Assembly (NCBI GenBank): GCA_041484525.1
Contig: JBGPHT010000015.1
Span: forward strand, 1-64,000
Direction: 5' to 3'
DNA from: JBGPHT01 sp041484525
GTDB taxonomy: Bacteria > Acidobacteriota > Terriglobia > Bryobacterales > Bryobacteraceae
DNA length: 64,000 nt
Made by a program: the position numbers and the translations under genes. Position 1 is the first letter of the stretch, and each line of letters opens with the position of its first letter. The notes beneath the pieces were generated by a model. That model was not told the origin of the DNA and did not search any database. It saw nothing but the letters and a program-made list of their open reading frames with translations. Of this stretch, positions 15,662 to 23,073 are shown piece by piece.

Positions 15662-16804
15662 ATGCGCCTAGCCCACTCCGGAGCATTTGCGCTCGTTCTC
15701 GACGCTTCGCCGAAGGTGTGGACGAGTCTCGAAGAGTTTCATTTCCGGCTGCTGAAGGCATATAGGAATCGCGGCGTCCCGGCCGTGATCGTTTTCGCCA
15801 ACCTGCCGCCCGACGAGTATGCGCAGCGGATGGCGACCAGCGGTGCGGCCATCGAAACCCTCAATTTTGCCAAAGGCAAGGGCCAGTATTACCGCGGGCT
15901 CGGTGAGCTTGTCCGCAAACATGGCATTACGACAGTACAGACTAGAGGCTTCAATTACTTTCACCCAATCTGGTGGATGTTACGCCTGCAAGGAGTTCGT
16001 CGCGTCATTTTCGTGGAGGGCAATAGCGGACTGCTGCGCGCGCGATCGTGGAAGAGGGTTTTGTTGCGAATGCGCGCCGGGGTCCTGACGTGGCCGGTGA
16101 CGCACATCGTATCCATCTCGGACTTTGTGAAACGGCAGTTAGTCGAGCTCGGAATTCCGGAGCCGAAGATTCAACGCATTTATAACGGGGTGGACGCGGG
16201 GCGCTATCATCCCGATCCCTTGGTCCGGCGGGAGTGGCGCGAACAATACGGACTGAAGCCGGAAGAGGCCTTAATCTCGACCATTGCCTATCTACGCACG
16301 TTTAAGAATCCACAGGTCATGTTCGAGGCGTGCGGGATACTGGCTGCGCGCCGCTTCCCGTTCCGGTATTTCGTCGCCGGTACAGGCGACCTGGTGGAGC
16401 CAATGAAGCAACTCAGTCAAAAGCTGGGATTTGCCGACCGCATTCACTGGCTGGGAAACTTCGCCCGGACTGAGCGGCTATTGCAGGCCTCGGATGTTTT
16501 CATGCTTTCCTCGGTGGGGGAAGCGTTGGGAAACGCCTTCCTCGAGGCATCGGCGTGCGGCGTGCCGATCGTTGGCGCCGACAGCGGCGGCATTCCGGAG
16601 ATCGTTGTGCCCGGCGAGACGGGGTTCCTCGCTTCGGCGACCGATCCTGCGGCGTTTGCCGACGGCATCCAGAAAATCATGAGCGACGAATCGCTGCGCG
16701 GACGCATGCCGGATCAGTGCGTGGCGCGCGCCCGAACGGTTTTCGATCTCGATCGTGCGGTGGCGAATTTCCTCGCAGTGTATGACGCGCTGCCGGCGGA
16801 GTAA
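15662..16804 (+). CDS. GT4-family glycosyltransferase
   Basis: A 380-residue GT-B glycosyltransferase. The C-terminal donor-binding half carries the usual GT4 marks: RIYNGVDAGRYHPDP (about 178-192), STIAYLRTFKNPQVMF, and the 'E-x7-E' region SSVGEALGNAFLEASACGVP with GADSGGIPEIV just after. It should transfer a sugar from a nucleotide donor to a growing lipid-linked chain on the cytoplasmic side. Donor and linkage cannot be read from sequence. It is followed after five bases by a second GT4 on the same strand, so the two likely act one after the other in the same chain. Confidence 0.85.
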   Translation: MRLAHSGAFALVLDASPKVWTSLEEFHFRLLKAYRNRGVPAVIVFANLPPDEYAQRMATSGAAIETLNFAKGKGQYYRGLGELVRKHGITTVQTRGFNYFHPIWWMLRLQGVRRVIFVEGNSGLLRARSWKRVLLRMRAGVLTWPVTHIVSISDFVKRQLVELGIPEPKIQRIYNGVDAGRYHPDPLVRREWREQYGLKPEEALISTIAYLRTFKNPQVMFEACGILAARRFPFRYFVAGTGDLVEPMKQLSQKLGFADRIHWLGNFARTERLLQASDVFMLSSVGEALGNAFLEASACGVPIVGADSGGIPEIVVPGETGFLASATDPAAFADGIQKIMSDESLRGRMPDQCVARARTVFDLDRAVANFLAVYDALPAE

Positions 16805-16809
16805 CCGCG

Positions 16810-17997
16810 ATGAGGAACGATACACCGGTCATCCTCTCCGTTTTCGGGATCGATCCAAAATCCGTGAGCTGCACCGTGGAACTCATCCACGAGATTTCTC
16901 TCCAACTGGGCGAGCAGGGCTGGAAGAGCGTGATCTGCTATGCGCAGCCGCCCGTGGACGAAGTACGCCGCCACCTTGCGTTGCCCAATGTGACGTTGGA
17001 GGTGATGGCGCAACCGTGGATTGCGGGGCGCCAGCAGGCCATCACGTTCTGGCGTCTGCTGCGCCGCTATCGTCCGCGCATCGTGCATCTGCACTTCACC
17101 GGATTCGTGAACCCGTATTATTGGATGGCGCGGCTCAACGGCGTCCAGAGCATTTTTTTCACCGACCACAGCTCGCGGCCGGAAGGGCATGTTCCCAGGC
17201 GCGCGCCGCTGTGGAAACGCTGCGCGGTGCGGATTATCAACGCGCCGCTCGATCGCGTGTTTTCCATCAGTAACTTCAGTTACAGGAGCATTGTTACTCT
17301 GGATATCTTCCCCAAAGAGCGCTTTCAGATAATGTACAACGGCACTCCTTTGATATCCCGGCCGATTCCCGGCGAAGAAGAGCAACGGCAATTCCGGCTG
17401 CAATACGGGATTCCCGAAGGCCGCTCGATCGTCATGCAGGTGAGCTGGGTGATCCCGGAAAAGGGTGTGCAGGATCTGGTGGAAGCGGCGCGCCTGGTGC
17501 TCGCCGAGCGCCCCGGCACGCACTTCGTGGTCGCCGGTGACGGCGCGTTCCGCGAGCAGTACACGAAATGGGTAGCGGAATTGGGGATCGGCGGCCATTT
17601 CACGTTCACCGGTACGATTGCGGGCGCGGGCGCGCTCGCTCCCGCGTATGCCTCGGCCGCCGTCGTGTGCCAGCTTTCGCGTTGGCAGGAGGGCTTCGGC
17701 GTAACCATCATCGAGGCTATGAGCTGCGGCAGACCGATCGTGGCCACGCGCATGGGCGGCATCCCGGAAGTCGTGGCGGAAAACGAAACCGGCTTTCTGG
17801 TGCCGCCGGCCTCACCGGCCATCGTGGCTGCGAAGTTGCTCGAACTGCTCAACGACCCAGCGCTTGCCGAAAAGCTGGGCCAAGCCGGCCGCCGGCGCGT
17901 CGAGGAGAAGTTCAGCCTGACCCTCAACGTCGCAGAGTGCCTCGACGCTTACGGCATCGCTCAGAGCGTGAAGCCGGACTTGCGCGCGTCGTTGTAG
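16810..17997 (+). CDS. GT4-family glycosyltransferase
   Basis: A 395-residue GT-B enzyme. Visible motifs: IMYNGTPLISRPIPGEEEQ (about 176-194), VMQVSWVIPEKGVQDLVEAA, HFVVAGDGAFREQY, and the retaining GT4 signature EGFGVTIIEAMSCGRPIVAT with GGIPEVVAENETGFLV. An acceptor-side N-terminal half with His-rich loop IVHLHFTGF is also typical. It starts five bases after the previous GT4. Its last 37 bases overlap the end of the convergent transaldolase gene. Substrates unknown. Confidence 0.85.
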   Translation: MRNDTPVILSVFGIDPKSVSCTVELIHEISLQLGEQGWKSVICYAQPPVDEVRRHLALPNVTLEVMAQPWIAGRQQAITFWRLLRRYRPRIVHLHFTGFVNPYYWMARLNGVQSIFFTDHSSRPEGHVPRRAPLWKRCAVRIINAPLDRVFSISNFSYRSIVTLDIFPKERFQIMYNGTPLISRPIPGEEEQRQFRLQYGIPEGRSIVMQVSWVIPEKGVQDLVEAARLVLAERPGTHFVVAGDGAFREQYTKWVAELGIGGHFTFTGTIAGAGALAPAYASAAVVCQLSRWQEGFGVTIIEAMSCGRPIVATRMGGIPEVVAENETGFLVPPASPAIVAAKLLELLNDPALAEKLGQAGRRRVEEKFSLTLNVAECLDAYGIAQSVKPDLRASL

Positions 17998-18686
17998 AAC
18001 ATCTTCACGGTGTCCAGAGAATACTCCGCCAGGTCCTTGCCGACCAGGTCGAGCTTCTTCAGTACGTCCGGCGTCACCGTGATGATGTGGCAGCCGATAT
18101 CGTCCGCCTGAATGACGTTCAACAACTCGCGCGGACTCGCCCAGATGAGCTCGAGACCGGGATAGCTTTCAACCATCTCGACGGCCGCCATCATGAGCGG
18201 CAGCGGATCGCGGCCGGTATCCGCGATGCGGCCGGCGAACACTGAGACATAGGCCGGCGCGCCGCCGCCGAGCGCCCGCACCACGTCCCGCACCTGCGCC
18301 AACGTCAGGATCGCGGTGACATTCAGCTTCACGCCCGCATGCGACAGCCGGCAGATCAGGTCGAGCGCCGGCTCCCGCCTGGTGTTGGTAACGGGTATTT
18401 TTACATACACGTTTTCCCCCCAGGATTTGATGATGTGGGCCTGCCGCTCCATTTCGTCGAACTCGTCGGCGAATACCTCGAAGGAAATCGACCGGTCGCT
18501 GATGCAGCCGAGAATGTCGCGCGCGAAAGATTCGTAATCGCGGATTCCCGCTTTGTTCATCAGCGTTGGATTGGTTGTAAAACCCTTGATCCAAGGCTTG
18601 CTGTACAGTTCCAGCATGGCCGCCTTATCGGCGCCGTCGGCAAAGATCTTGACTGCGAGATCATCCACAGAGCGGTAGCTTTTCAT
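17961..18686 (-). CDS. tal: transaldolase (TalA/FSA-like, short form)
   Basis: A 241-residue class I aldolase of the short transaldolase/fructose-6-phosphate-aldolase size. Seen: IFADGAD (substrate Asp, about 14-20), KGFTTNPTLMNKAG (34-47), and the Schiff-base lysine in ENVYVKIPVTN (Lys96), then KLNVTAILTLAQV. Transaldolase interconverts sedoheptulose 7-phosphate plus glyceraldehyde 3-phosphate with erythrose 4-phosphate plus fructose 6-phosphate. Placed last in the hddC-gmhA-gmhB-hddA operon, its probable job is to supply sedoheptulose 7-phosphate for heptose synthesis. Aldolase activity on another short substrate is the alternative. It follows hddA by 24 bases. Confidence 0.8.
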   Translation of the reverse strand: MKSYRSVDDLAVKIFADGADKAAMLELYSKPWIKGFTTNPTLMNKAGIRDYESFARDILGCISDRSISFEVFADEFDEMERQAHIIKSWGENVYVKIPVTNTRREPALDLICRLSHAGVKLNVTAILTLAQVRDVVRALGGGAPAYVSVFAGRIADTGRDPLPLMMAAVEMVESYPGLELIWASPRELLNVIQADDIGCHIITVTPDVLKKLDLVGKDLAEYSLDTVKMFYNDARKSGFTL

Positions 18687-18710
18687 GCGAGTGATGTCCC
18701 CCGATGGGCT

Positions 18711-19748
18711 CTATGCCCTACGTAAATGATAGGGCAAAAGCGGAACCGTTTGCCTGTGGCCGGCCTGATTTTGCGAAAGAACGGCCGTCCCCTGAAAGTC
18801 GAAGTGCCACCGGACCTCGCGCAGACAGGCCTCGCAGATTACCCGGTGCCGGCGCGTTTTGTCTTCCGTGTAAAACATCAGGAAACCGCCGCCGCCGGCG
18901 CCGATCAGCTTGCCGCCGAGGGCGCCGTTCCGGCGCGCCGTTGCGTATATATCGTCGATGCGCGAATTGCTCATTCCCTGCGAGCGGTTTTTCTTGTGCT
19001 CCCAGTGCACGTGCATCAGCTCCGCGAAGCCCCGCAGGTCGCCGCTCTCGAACGCGGCCTTGCTCTCGCGCCCGATCTGTTTCACGAAGTGCAGGTTGTC
19101 GATCATGCTTGGGTCCTTATCGCGGCTGCGCGAATCCTGGTCCTTCAGTATCCCGGAAGCGGAGCGCGTAAAGCCGGTAAAGAACAGGATCAGGTTGTCT
19201 TCCAGATTGTGCAGCGTCTCGCCGCTCAACCGCAGCGGCTGCACATCCACCGTGCCATCGGGGTGGAACTCGAAAGCCGTGATGCCGCCGAACGCCGCGA
19301 TGTATTGGTCCTGCTTGCCGATCGGCTCATGCAGGATATCGATCTCGATGTGGCAGGCCTGCTCCGCCAGCTCACGCTGCGAAATGTGCCGGTTCTCGTG
19401 CATGTGCAGCGCGCGCAGCAGCGCAGTGGTGAAGCTGCCCGAAGAACCGAGCCCGGTGCCTGACGGAATGTCGGCGAGGCTGGTGATTTCGATGTGCGGC
19501 CGCTCGGGCGCCAGCAGCTTCAACGCGGCGTGGAAGATGGGGTGCTGGATCTCCTCCGGCTTGTGCACCAGCTCCTGTTTCGAATACTTGAGGATGATCT
19601 CTTCCTGGAAAGCTTCGTGCAGCGTGATGTAGACGTACTTATTGATGGCCGCCGAAATGACGAAGCCGCCGTGCTCGCGGTAGTAGGACGGCAGATCGGT
19701 GCCGCCGCCGCCGAGCGAGATGCGTAACGGACTGCGCGTGATGATCAT
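18711..19748 (-). CDS. hddA: D-glycero-alpha-D-manno-heptose 7-phosphate kinase
   Basis: A 345-residue GHMP kinase. Motif 1 PLRISLGGGGTDLPSYYREH (7-26), the ATP loop IPSGTGLGSSGSFTTALLRA (about 94-113) and motif 3 KLIGAGGGGFLMFY (about 293-306) are all present. The GGGGTDLPSYY form is typical of HddA and its relatives, which phosphorylate heptose 7-phosphate at the anomeric position in the alpha configuration for GDP-heptose synthesis. Context fits exactly: gmhB stops at 19745 within a four-base overlap with this start, with gmhA and hddC just upstream. A fucokinase-like role is the only nearby alternative. Confidence 0.9.
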   Translation of the reverse strand: MIITRSPLRISLGGGGTDLPSYYREHGGFVISAAINKYVYITLHEAFQEEIILKYSKQELVHKPEEIQHPIFHAALKLLAPERPHIEITSLADIPSGTGLGSSGSFTTALLRALHMHENRHISQRELAEQACHIEIDILHEPIGKQDQYIAAFGGITAFEFHPDGTVDVQPLRLSGETLHNLEDNLILFFTGFTRSASGILKDQDSRSRDKDPSMIDNLHFVKQIGRESKAAFESGDLRGFAELMHVHWEHKKNRSQGMSNSRIDDIYATARRNGALGGKLIGAGGGGFLMFYTEDKTRRHRVICEACLREVRWHFDFQGTAVLSQNQAGHRQTVPLLPYHLRRA

Positions 19749-20296
19749 AATGAGGCAGCAAGAATCCAGGCCGCGGCAGCCGCCAGCGTCGAGGCGCGGA
19801 AGTCGGGCTGGTTGTCCGGCCCGCGCTCGCGATATTGGCGGTCAATCAGAATGGTGCGGCATCCCGCCGAGGCGCCGGCATCGACATCGCGCCAGCGGTC
19901 GCCCACCATAAAACTGCGGCTCAGATCGATTCCGTAATCGGATGCCGCCTCGATCAGCATGCCGGGCTTCGGCTTACGGCAGCCGCAGGCATCGCCGTCG
20001 TTATGGCAGCAGACGCGCACATCGTCGACTGGCAACTCGGCGCGAACGTTCCGGTGGATGGCGTCCAGGTCCTCGCGCGCCAGCGTGCCGCGTCCTACGT
20101 CCGGTTGATTGGTCACCACGATCAGGAGGAACCCCGCCGCCTTCAATCGATCGAGCGCCTCGCGGGCTCCACCTGAGACGCGGAAATCCGCGGCTGGCGG
20201 CGGATAGGGCTTGCCATCCCGCACCACCGGCTCGTTGAGCACGCCATCGCGATCCAGGAATACGGCGCGGGCGCCCGTCACCGCACCGATTCCCAT
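19745..20296 (-). CDS. gmhB: D-glycero-D-manno-heptose 1,7-bisphosphate phosphatase
   Basis: A 183-residue HAD phosphatase. ATG 20296 is chosen because the HAD motif I follows at once (RAVFLDRDGVLNEPVVRDGK), whereas the frame upstream is out-of-frame sequence of the SIS gene. HAD motif II is in LIVVTNQPDVGRG. A zinc-loop-like CCHNDGDACGCRKPKPGM follows, as in GmhB, and motif III/IV is in FMVGDRWRDVDAGASAG. It removes the 7-phosphate from heptose 1,7-bisphosphate before nucleotidyl transfer. The start overlaps the SIS-isomerase stop by 19 bases and the stop overlaps hddA by four. Confidence 0.9.
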   Translation of the reverse strand: MGIGAVTGARAVFLDRDGVLNEPVVRDGKPYPPPAADFRVSGGAREALDRLKAAGFLLIVVTNQPDVGRGTLAREDLDAIHRNVRAELPVDDVRVCCHNDGDACGCRKPKPGMLIEAASDYGIDLSRSFMVGDRWRDVDAGASAGCRTILIDRQYRERGPDNQPDFRASTLAAAAAWILAASL

Positions 20297-20874
20297 TTCG
20301 TTTCCGCGATCTTGAGCGCCGGATGCGTCACCAAAAGGTGCCAGATCACGGCCTGAAACGCCTCCGCGTGCGGGGTCACGTGTTGCGGATTGACAGTGGG
20401 CACCACCACACAGGCGTCCGCCGCCTGCTTCGTATAACCGCCGTCGCGGCCTACGATCCCTGCCACCTTGGCGCCCGCCGCCTTGGCCGTTTTGATGGCG
20501 GCCACCAGGTTCGGGCTGACGCCCTTTTCGAGGTTGCCGCCTCCCACCGAGAAGACGAGCACCGCATCCGACGGGCGAATCCGGCTGCCGCGCAGCCACG
20601 TTTCGAACACCGTCGCCCAGCCCTCATCATTGGTTCGCGCCGTCAGCTCCGAGACGTTGTCAGTGGGAGCATACGCTTCCATCCCGCAGATTTTGCGGAA
20701 GTCGTTCACGGCGTGCGAGGCGTTGGCAGCGCTGCCTCCGACACCCAGAATGAAGAGACGGCCGCCCTGCGCGCGGCAGTCCGCCAGCAGCGAAGCCACC
20801 GCTTCCACGGACGCGATATCGATGCGCTTCAGAATCTCGCCGGCTTCCGCCAGGAATTCTTCGCTGAATGTCAT
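20278..20874 (-). CDS. gmhA: second phosphoheptose isomerase (SIS domain)
   Basis: A 198-residue SIS protein from ATG 20874. The phosphosugar loop is RLFILGVGGSAANASHAVND, and the second SIS motif is VLVFSVGGGNLEKGVSPN. The C-terminal helix HAEAFQAVIWHLLV places His/Glu residues where GmhA has its catalytic pair. Its position between hddC and gmhB supports isomerisation of sedoheptulose 7-phosphate. It differs clearly in sequence from the other GmhA at 3903-4505 (for example GVGGSAANAS against GNGGSASTAS), so it is a divergent paralogue rather than a recent duplicate. Start overlaps the hddC stop by four bases. Confidence 0.8.
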   Translation of the reverse strand: MTFSEEFLAEAGEILKRIDIASVEAVASLLADCRAQGGRLFILGVGGSAANASHAVNDFRKICGMEAYAPTDNVSELTARTNDEGWATVFETWLRGSRIRPSDAVLVFSVGGGNLEKGVSPNLVAAIKTAKAAGAKVAGIVGRDGGYTKQAADACVVVPTVNPQHVTPHAEAFQAVIWHLLVTHPALKIAETKWESVR

Positions 20875-21563
20875 CGGCTGAGAAAATCCCCCAATTCCCG
20901 AATCCCTTCGTGGGAACCGATTTCGTAAAACCGCTGGTTGGCTTCCCACGCCGCCAGTTCGCCGCGCTGCAACAAATCCTGATAGAGGACGGCCAGATCC
21001 AACGGGCGGTCTTCCGGAACGGCATCGAACGCGGCCCGCCGAAAAGCGCCTAACCCGTAGTCAATGTGGCACATCCGGGGCGTCCGATCCACCTTATTGT
21101 ACGCCAGTATCCGGCCCGCGGAATACTCTACATTGCTGGTATCCCACTGGCCATCATTGCGAAACACGCTCATGAATCCTAGCTTTTCCGAATTCAGAAA
21201 GGCGTGCTCCGCCGCCGGATAATCGCACGGCAAATAGGCATCGCCATAGACAACTAGGAAGGCCTCTCCGAGCAGCGGCAGGGCGCGGCGGAGGGCGCCA
21301 CCGGTGCCGAGCGGTTCCGCGCCGTCGAAGGAATAATCGAGATCGAGACCGAAGGCGCTGCCGTCGCCCGCATACGCGCGGATCTGCTCGCCCAGGAAGC
21401 CGGCGCAGAGCACCACGCGCTCGATGCCGTTGGCGCGCAGCAGCCGGAGTTGATGCGCCAAGAAAGGCTCGCCATTGATTTCGATTAGCGACTTGGGGAT
21501 GGTTTCGGTCAAGGGTCGCAGGCGCTTTGCCAGCCCGCCGGCCAGAATCGCGATGGGTAGCAT
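20871..21563 (-). CDS. hddC: D-glycero-alpha-D-manno-heptose 1-phosphate guanylyltransferase
   Basis: A 230-residue nucleotidyltransferase. N-terminal signature MLPIAILAGGLAKRLRPLTE with KSLIEINGEPFL (1-32), metal Asp in VVYGDAYLPCDYP, and MCHIDYGLGAFRR and FYEIGSHEGIRELGDFL near the C-terminus. The length and the short form match HddC/RmlA-like sugar-1-phosphate nucleotidyltransferases. The following isomerase, phosphatase and alpha-heptose kinase make GDP-heptose the most likely product, with GTP as co-substrate. First gene of the minus-strand operon. The 205 bases to the divergent methyltransferase must hold both promoters. Confidence 0.85.
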   Translation of the reverse strand: MLPIAILAGGLAKRLRPLTETIPKSLIEINGEPFLAHQLRLLRANGIERVVLCAGFLGEQIRAYAGDGSAFGLDLDYSFDGAEPLGTGGALRRALPLLGEAFLVVYGDAYLPCDYPAAEHAFLNSEKLGFMSVFRNDGQWDTSNVEYSAGRILAYNKVDRTPRMCHIDYGLGAFRRAAFDAVPEDRPLDLAVLYQDLLQRGELAAWEANQRFYEIGSHEGIRELGDFLSR

Positions 21564-21768
21564 GGGTTAGACGAGTATCAGGAGGCCGGATCGAGCAGCT
21601 TGCGCGTATGGGAGCTGCAACAAATCGCCAGTATACCGCAGCACCATTGGCAGACAGCGACCGCGCGCACGAGGCAAGCTTCGAGCAGAGGAATTGTTAT
21701 ATTGTTATGGTTCAGGTGGCGTCTCGCGACTGGTAGCCACCTGGTTGCATCCTGATAGGACTTCTTTA

Positions 21769-22947
21769 TTGCGACACCGCTTACTGGATTTGCTCGCCTG
21801 CCCGAAATGCGGCGGCTTCCCTCTGGAACTTACGGTATTGGAAACCGAATCGGACGCTCCGCCGCGAGTGTCGGGAGTCCGGTGCTCGTCCTGGTGCGCC
21901 TGGCAGAAGGAAGCACCGGAGGGAAAGGCGAGGCCGTGTTCGGAATGCTACGCCATCGAGATCACGGCGGCGATCCTGCATTGTAAGGGATGCGCGGCCG
22001 AGTATCCCGTAATCGACGGCGTCCCGCGGTTCATTCCTGACGTGGACCAGGATTTTCCGGAGTTCTTTCGCCGCTACGCGGATCGATTTCGCAACGCGAA
22101 GCCGGTCGACGCGCACGATTTCCGCCAACTGCACTCCGAGACCAGGCAGAGTTTCGGATTCCAGTGGCTGCGCTTCAAGGTCACCGACCACAAGGAAAAC
22201 CAGGAACACTTTTTCCGGCGGCTCGACATCACTCCCGCCGGCATGAAGGGCAAGATATTCTTTGAAGCCGGCTGCGGCATGGGGCGGTACTTACAAGTGA
22301 TTGGAGACGAGCCCACGGCCGAAGCGGTGGGGCTCGATCTGAGCCTGGCGGTGAATCGAGCGCGCGCCGAGAACCGGCAGAATCCGTTTATCCACGTGAT
22401 CCAGGGCAACATCATGGAGCTGCCGCTGCGTGCGCAAACGATCGACTACGTGTACAGCATCGGGGTGCTTCACCATACGCCCGACACGCGGCAGGCATTC
22501 CAGAGCATCGTGCGGCTGGTCAAGCCGGGCGGCAGCGTCAGCATCTGGGTGTACCACGTGTGGCGCCATTCGGGCGTGCACGGCCTGCAGGCGCTGCATG
22601 CTACGTTGAAGGGCCGGATCACGGACGGCGTGCGCGCGATCACGACGCGGCTGCCGTTCCGAGTCCTGAATGCTCTCTGCTACGTAGCGGTGCCGGGCGG
22701 TTGGCTGCAGCGCAAGATCACAGATTCGCCCGCGCCCATCCGCGCCCTCTTTTCGCCGCTCACGCTGCTGAATCTCTCGATGCACGACCGCTGGGAAGTG
22801 CGCGTGCTCGATACCTTCGACTGGTACTCGCCGCGCTACCAGTGGAAGCACACGGTGCCCGAGGTGGAGGGCTGGTTCCGCGACGCCGGCCTGGCCGACA
22901 TCACGACCCACGGCTTCCCGGTGAGCGTAAGGGGAACGCGGCGCTAG
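21769..22947 (+). CDS. class I methyltransferase with N-terminal Cys-rich zinc domain
   Basis: A 392-residue protein. TTG 21769 is favoured: GATAGGA lies nine bases before it and the Trm112-like zinc domain starts immediately (LLDLLACPKCGGFPLEL). An upstream TTG at 21694 would only add a poorly ordered leader. More Cys pairs follow (CSECYAIEI, LHCKGCAAEYPVIDGVPRFI), then the SAM domain: KIFFEAGCGMGRYLQVIGD, AVGLDLSLAV, IDYVYSIGVLHHTPDTRQAF. Probably a sugar or glycan methyltransferase with unknown acceptor. It is divergent from the GDP-heptose operon, and its stop is eight bases before the first palindromic element. Confidence 0.75.
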   Translation: MRHRLLDLLACPKCGGFPLELTVLETESDAPPRVSGVRCSSWCAWQKEAPEGKARPCSECYAIEITAAILHCKGCAAEYPVIDGVPRFIPDVDQDFPEFFRRYADRFRNAKPVDAHDFRQLHSETRQSFGFQWLRFKVTDHKENQEHFFRRLDITPAGMKGKIFFEAGCGMGRYLQVIGDEPTAEAVGLDLSLAVNRARAENRQNPFIHVIQGNIMELPLRAQTIDYVYSIGVLHHTPDTRQAFQSIVRLVKPGGSVSIWVYHVWRHSGVHGLQALHATLKGRITDGVRAITTRLPFRVLNALCYVAVPGGWLQRKITDSPAPIRALFSPLTLLNLSMHDRWEVRVLDTFDWYSPRYQWKHTVPEVEGWFRDAGLADITTHGFPVSVRGTRR

Positions 22948-22955
22948 TTAGTTAG

Positions 22956-23064
22956 AAAACATATATTCACCGCCGAGACGCCGAGACCGCGGAGAAGCAA
23001 AGTGAAGAATAAGATCTGGAGTTGCTTCTCAGCGATCTCGGCGTCTCGGCGGTGAATATGTTTT
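22956..23064. repeat. long palindromic intergenic element, copy 1
   Basis: Two arms of about 44 bases pair almost perfectly. The left arm is 22956-23000 and the right arm 23022-23064. They differ by a two-base insertion and a few changes, around a loop of about 21 bases. The arm core CACCGCCGAGACGCCGAGA also forms the arms of a second element at 32198-32302. It sits between the 3' end of a plus-strand methyltransferase and the 3' end of a minus-strand asnB, so it could end transcription from both sides. The recurrence suggests a REP/MITE-like family rather than a plain terminator. Confidence 0.75.
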
Positions 23065-23073
23065 CACGCCAGT

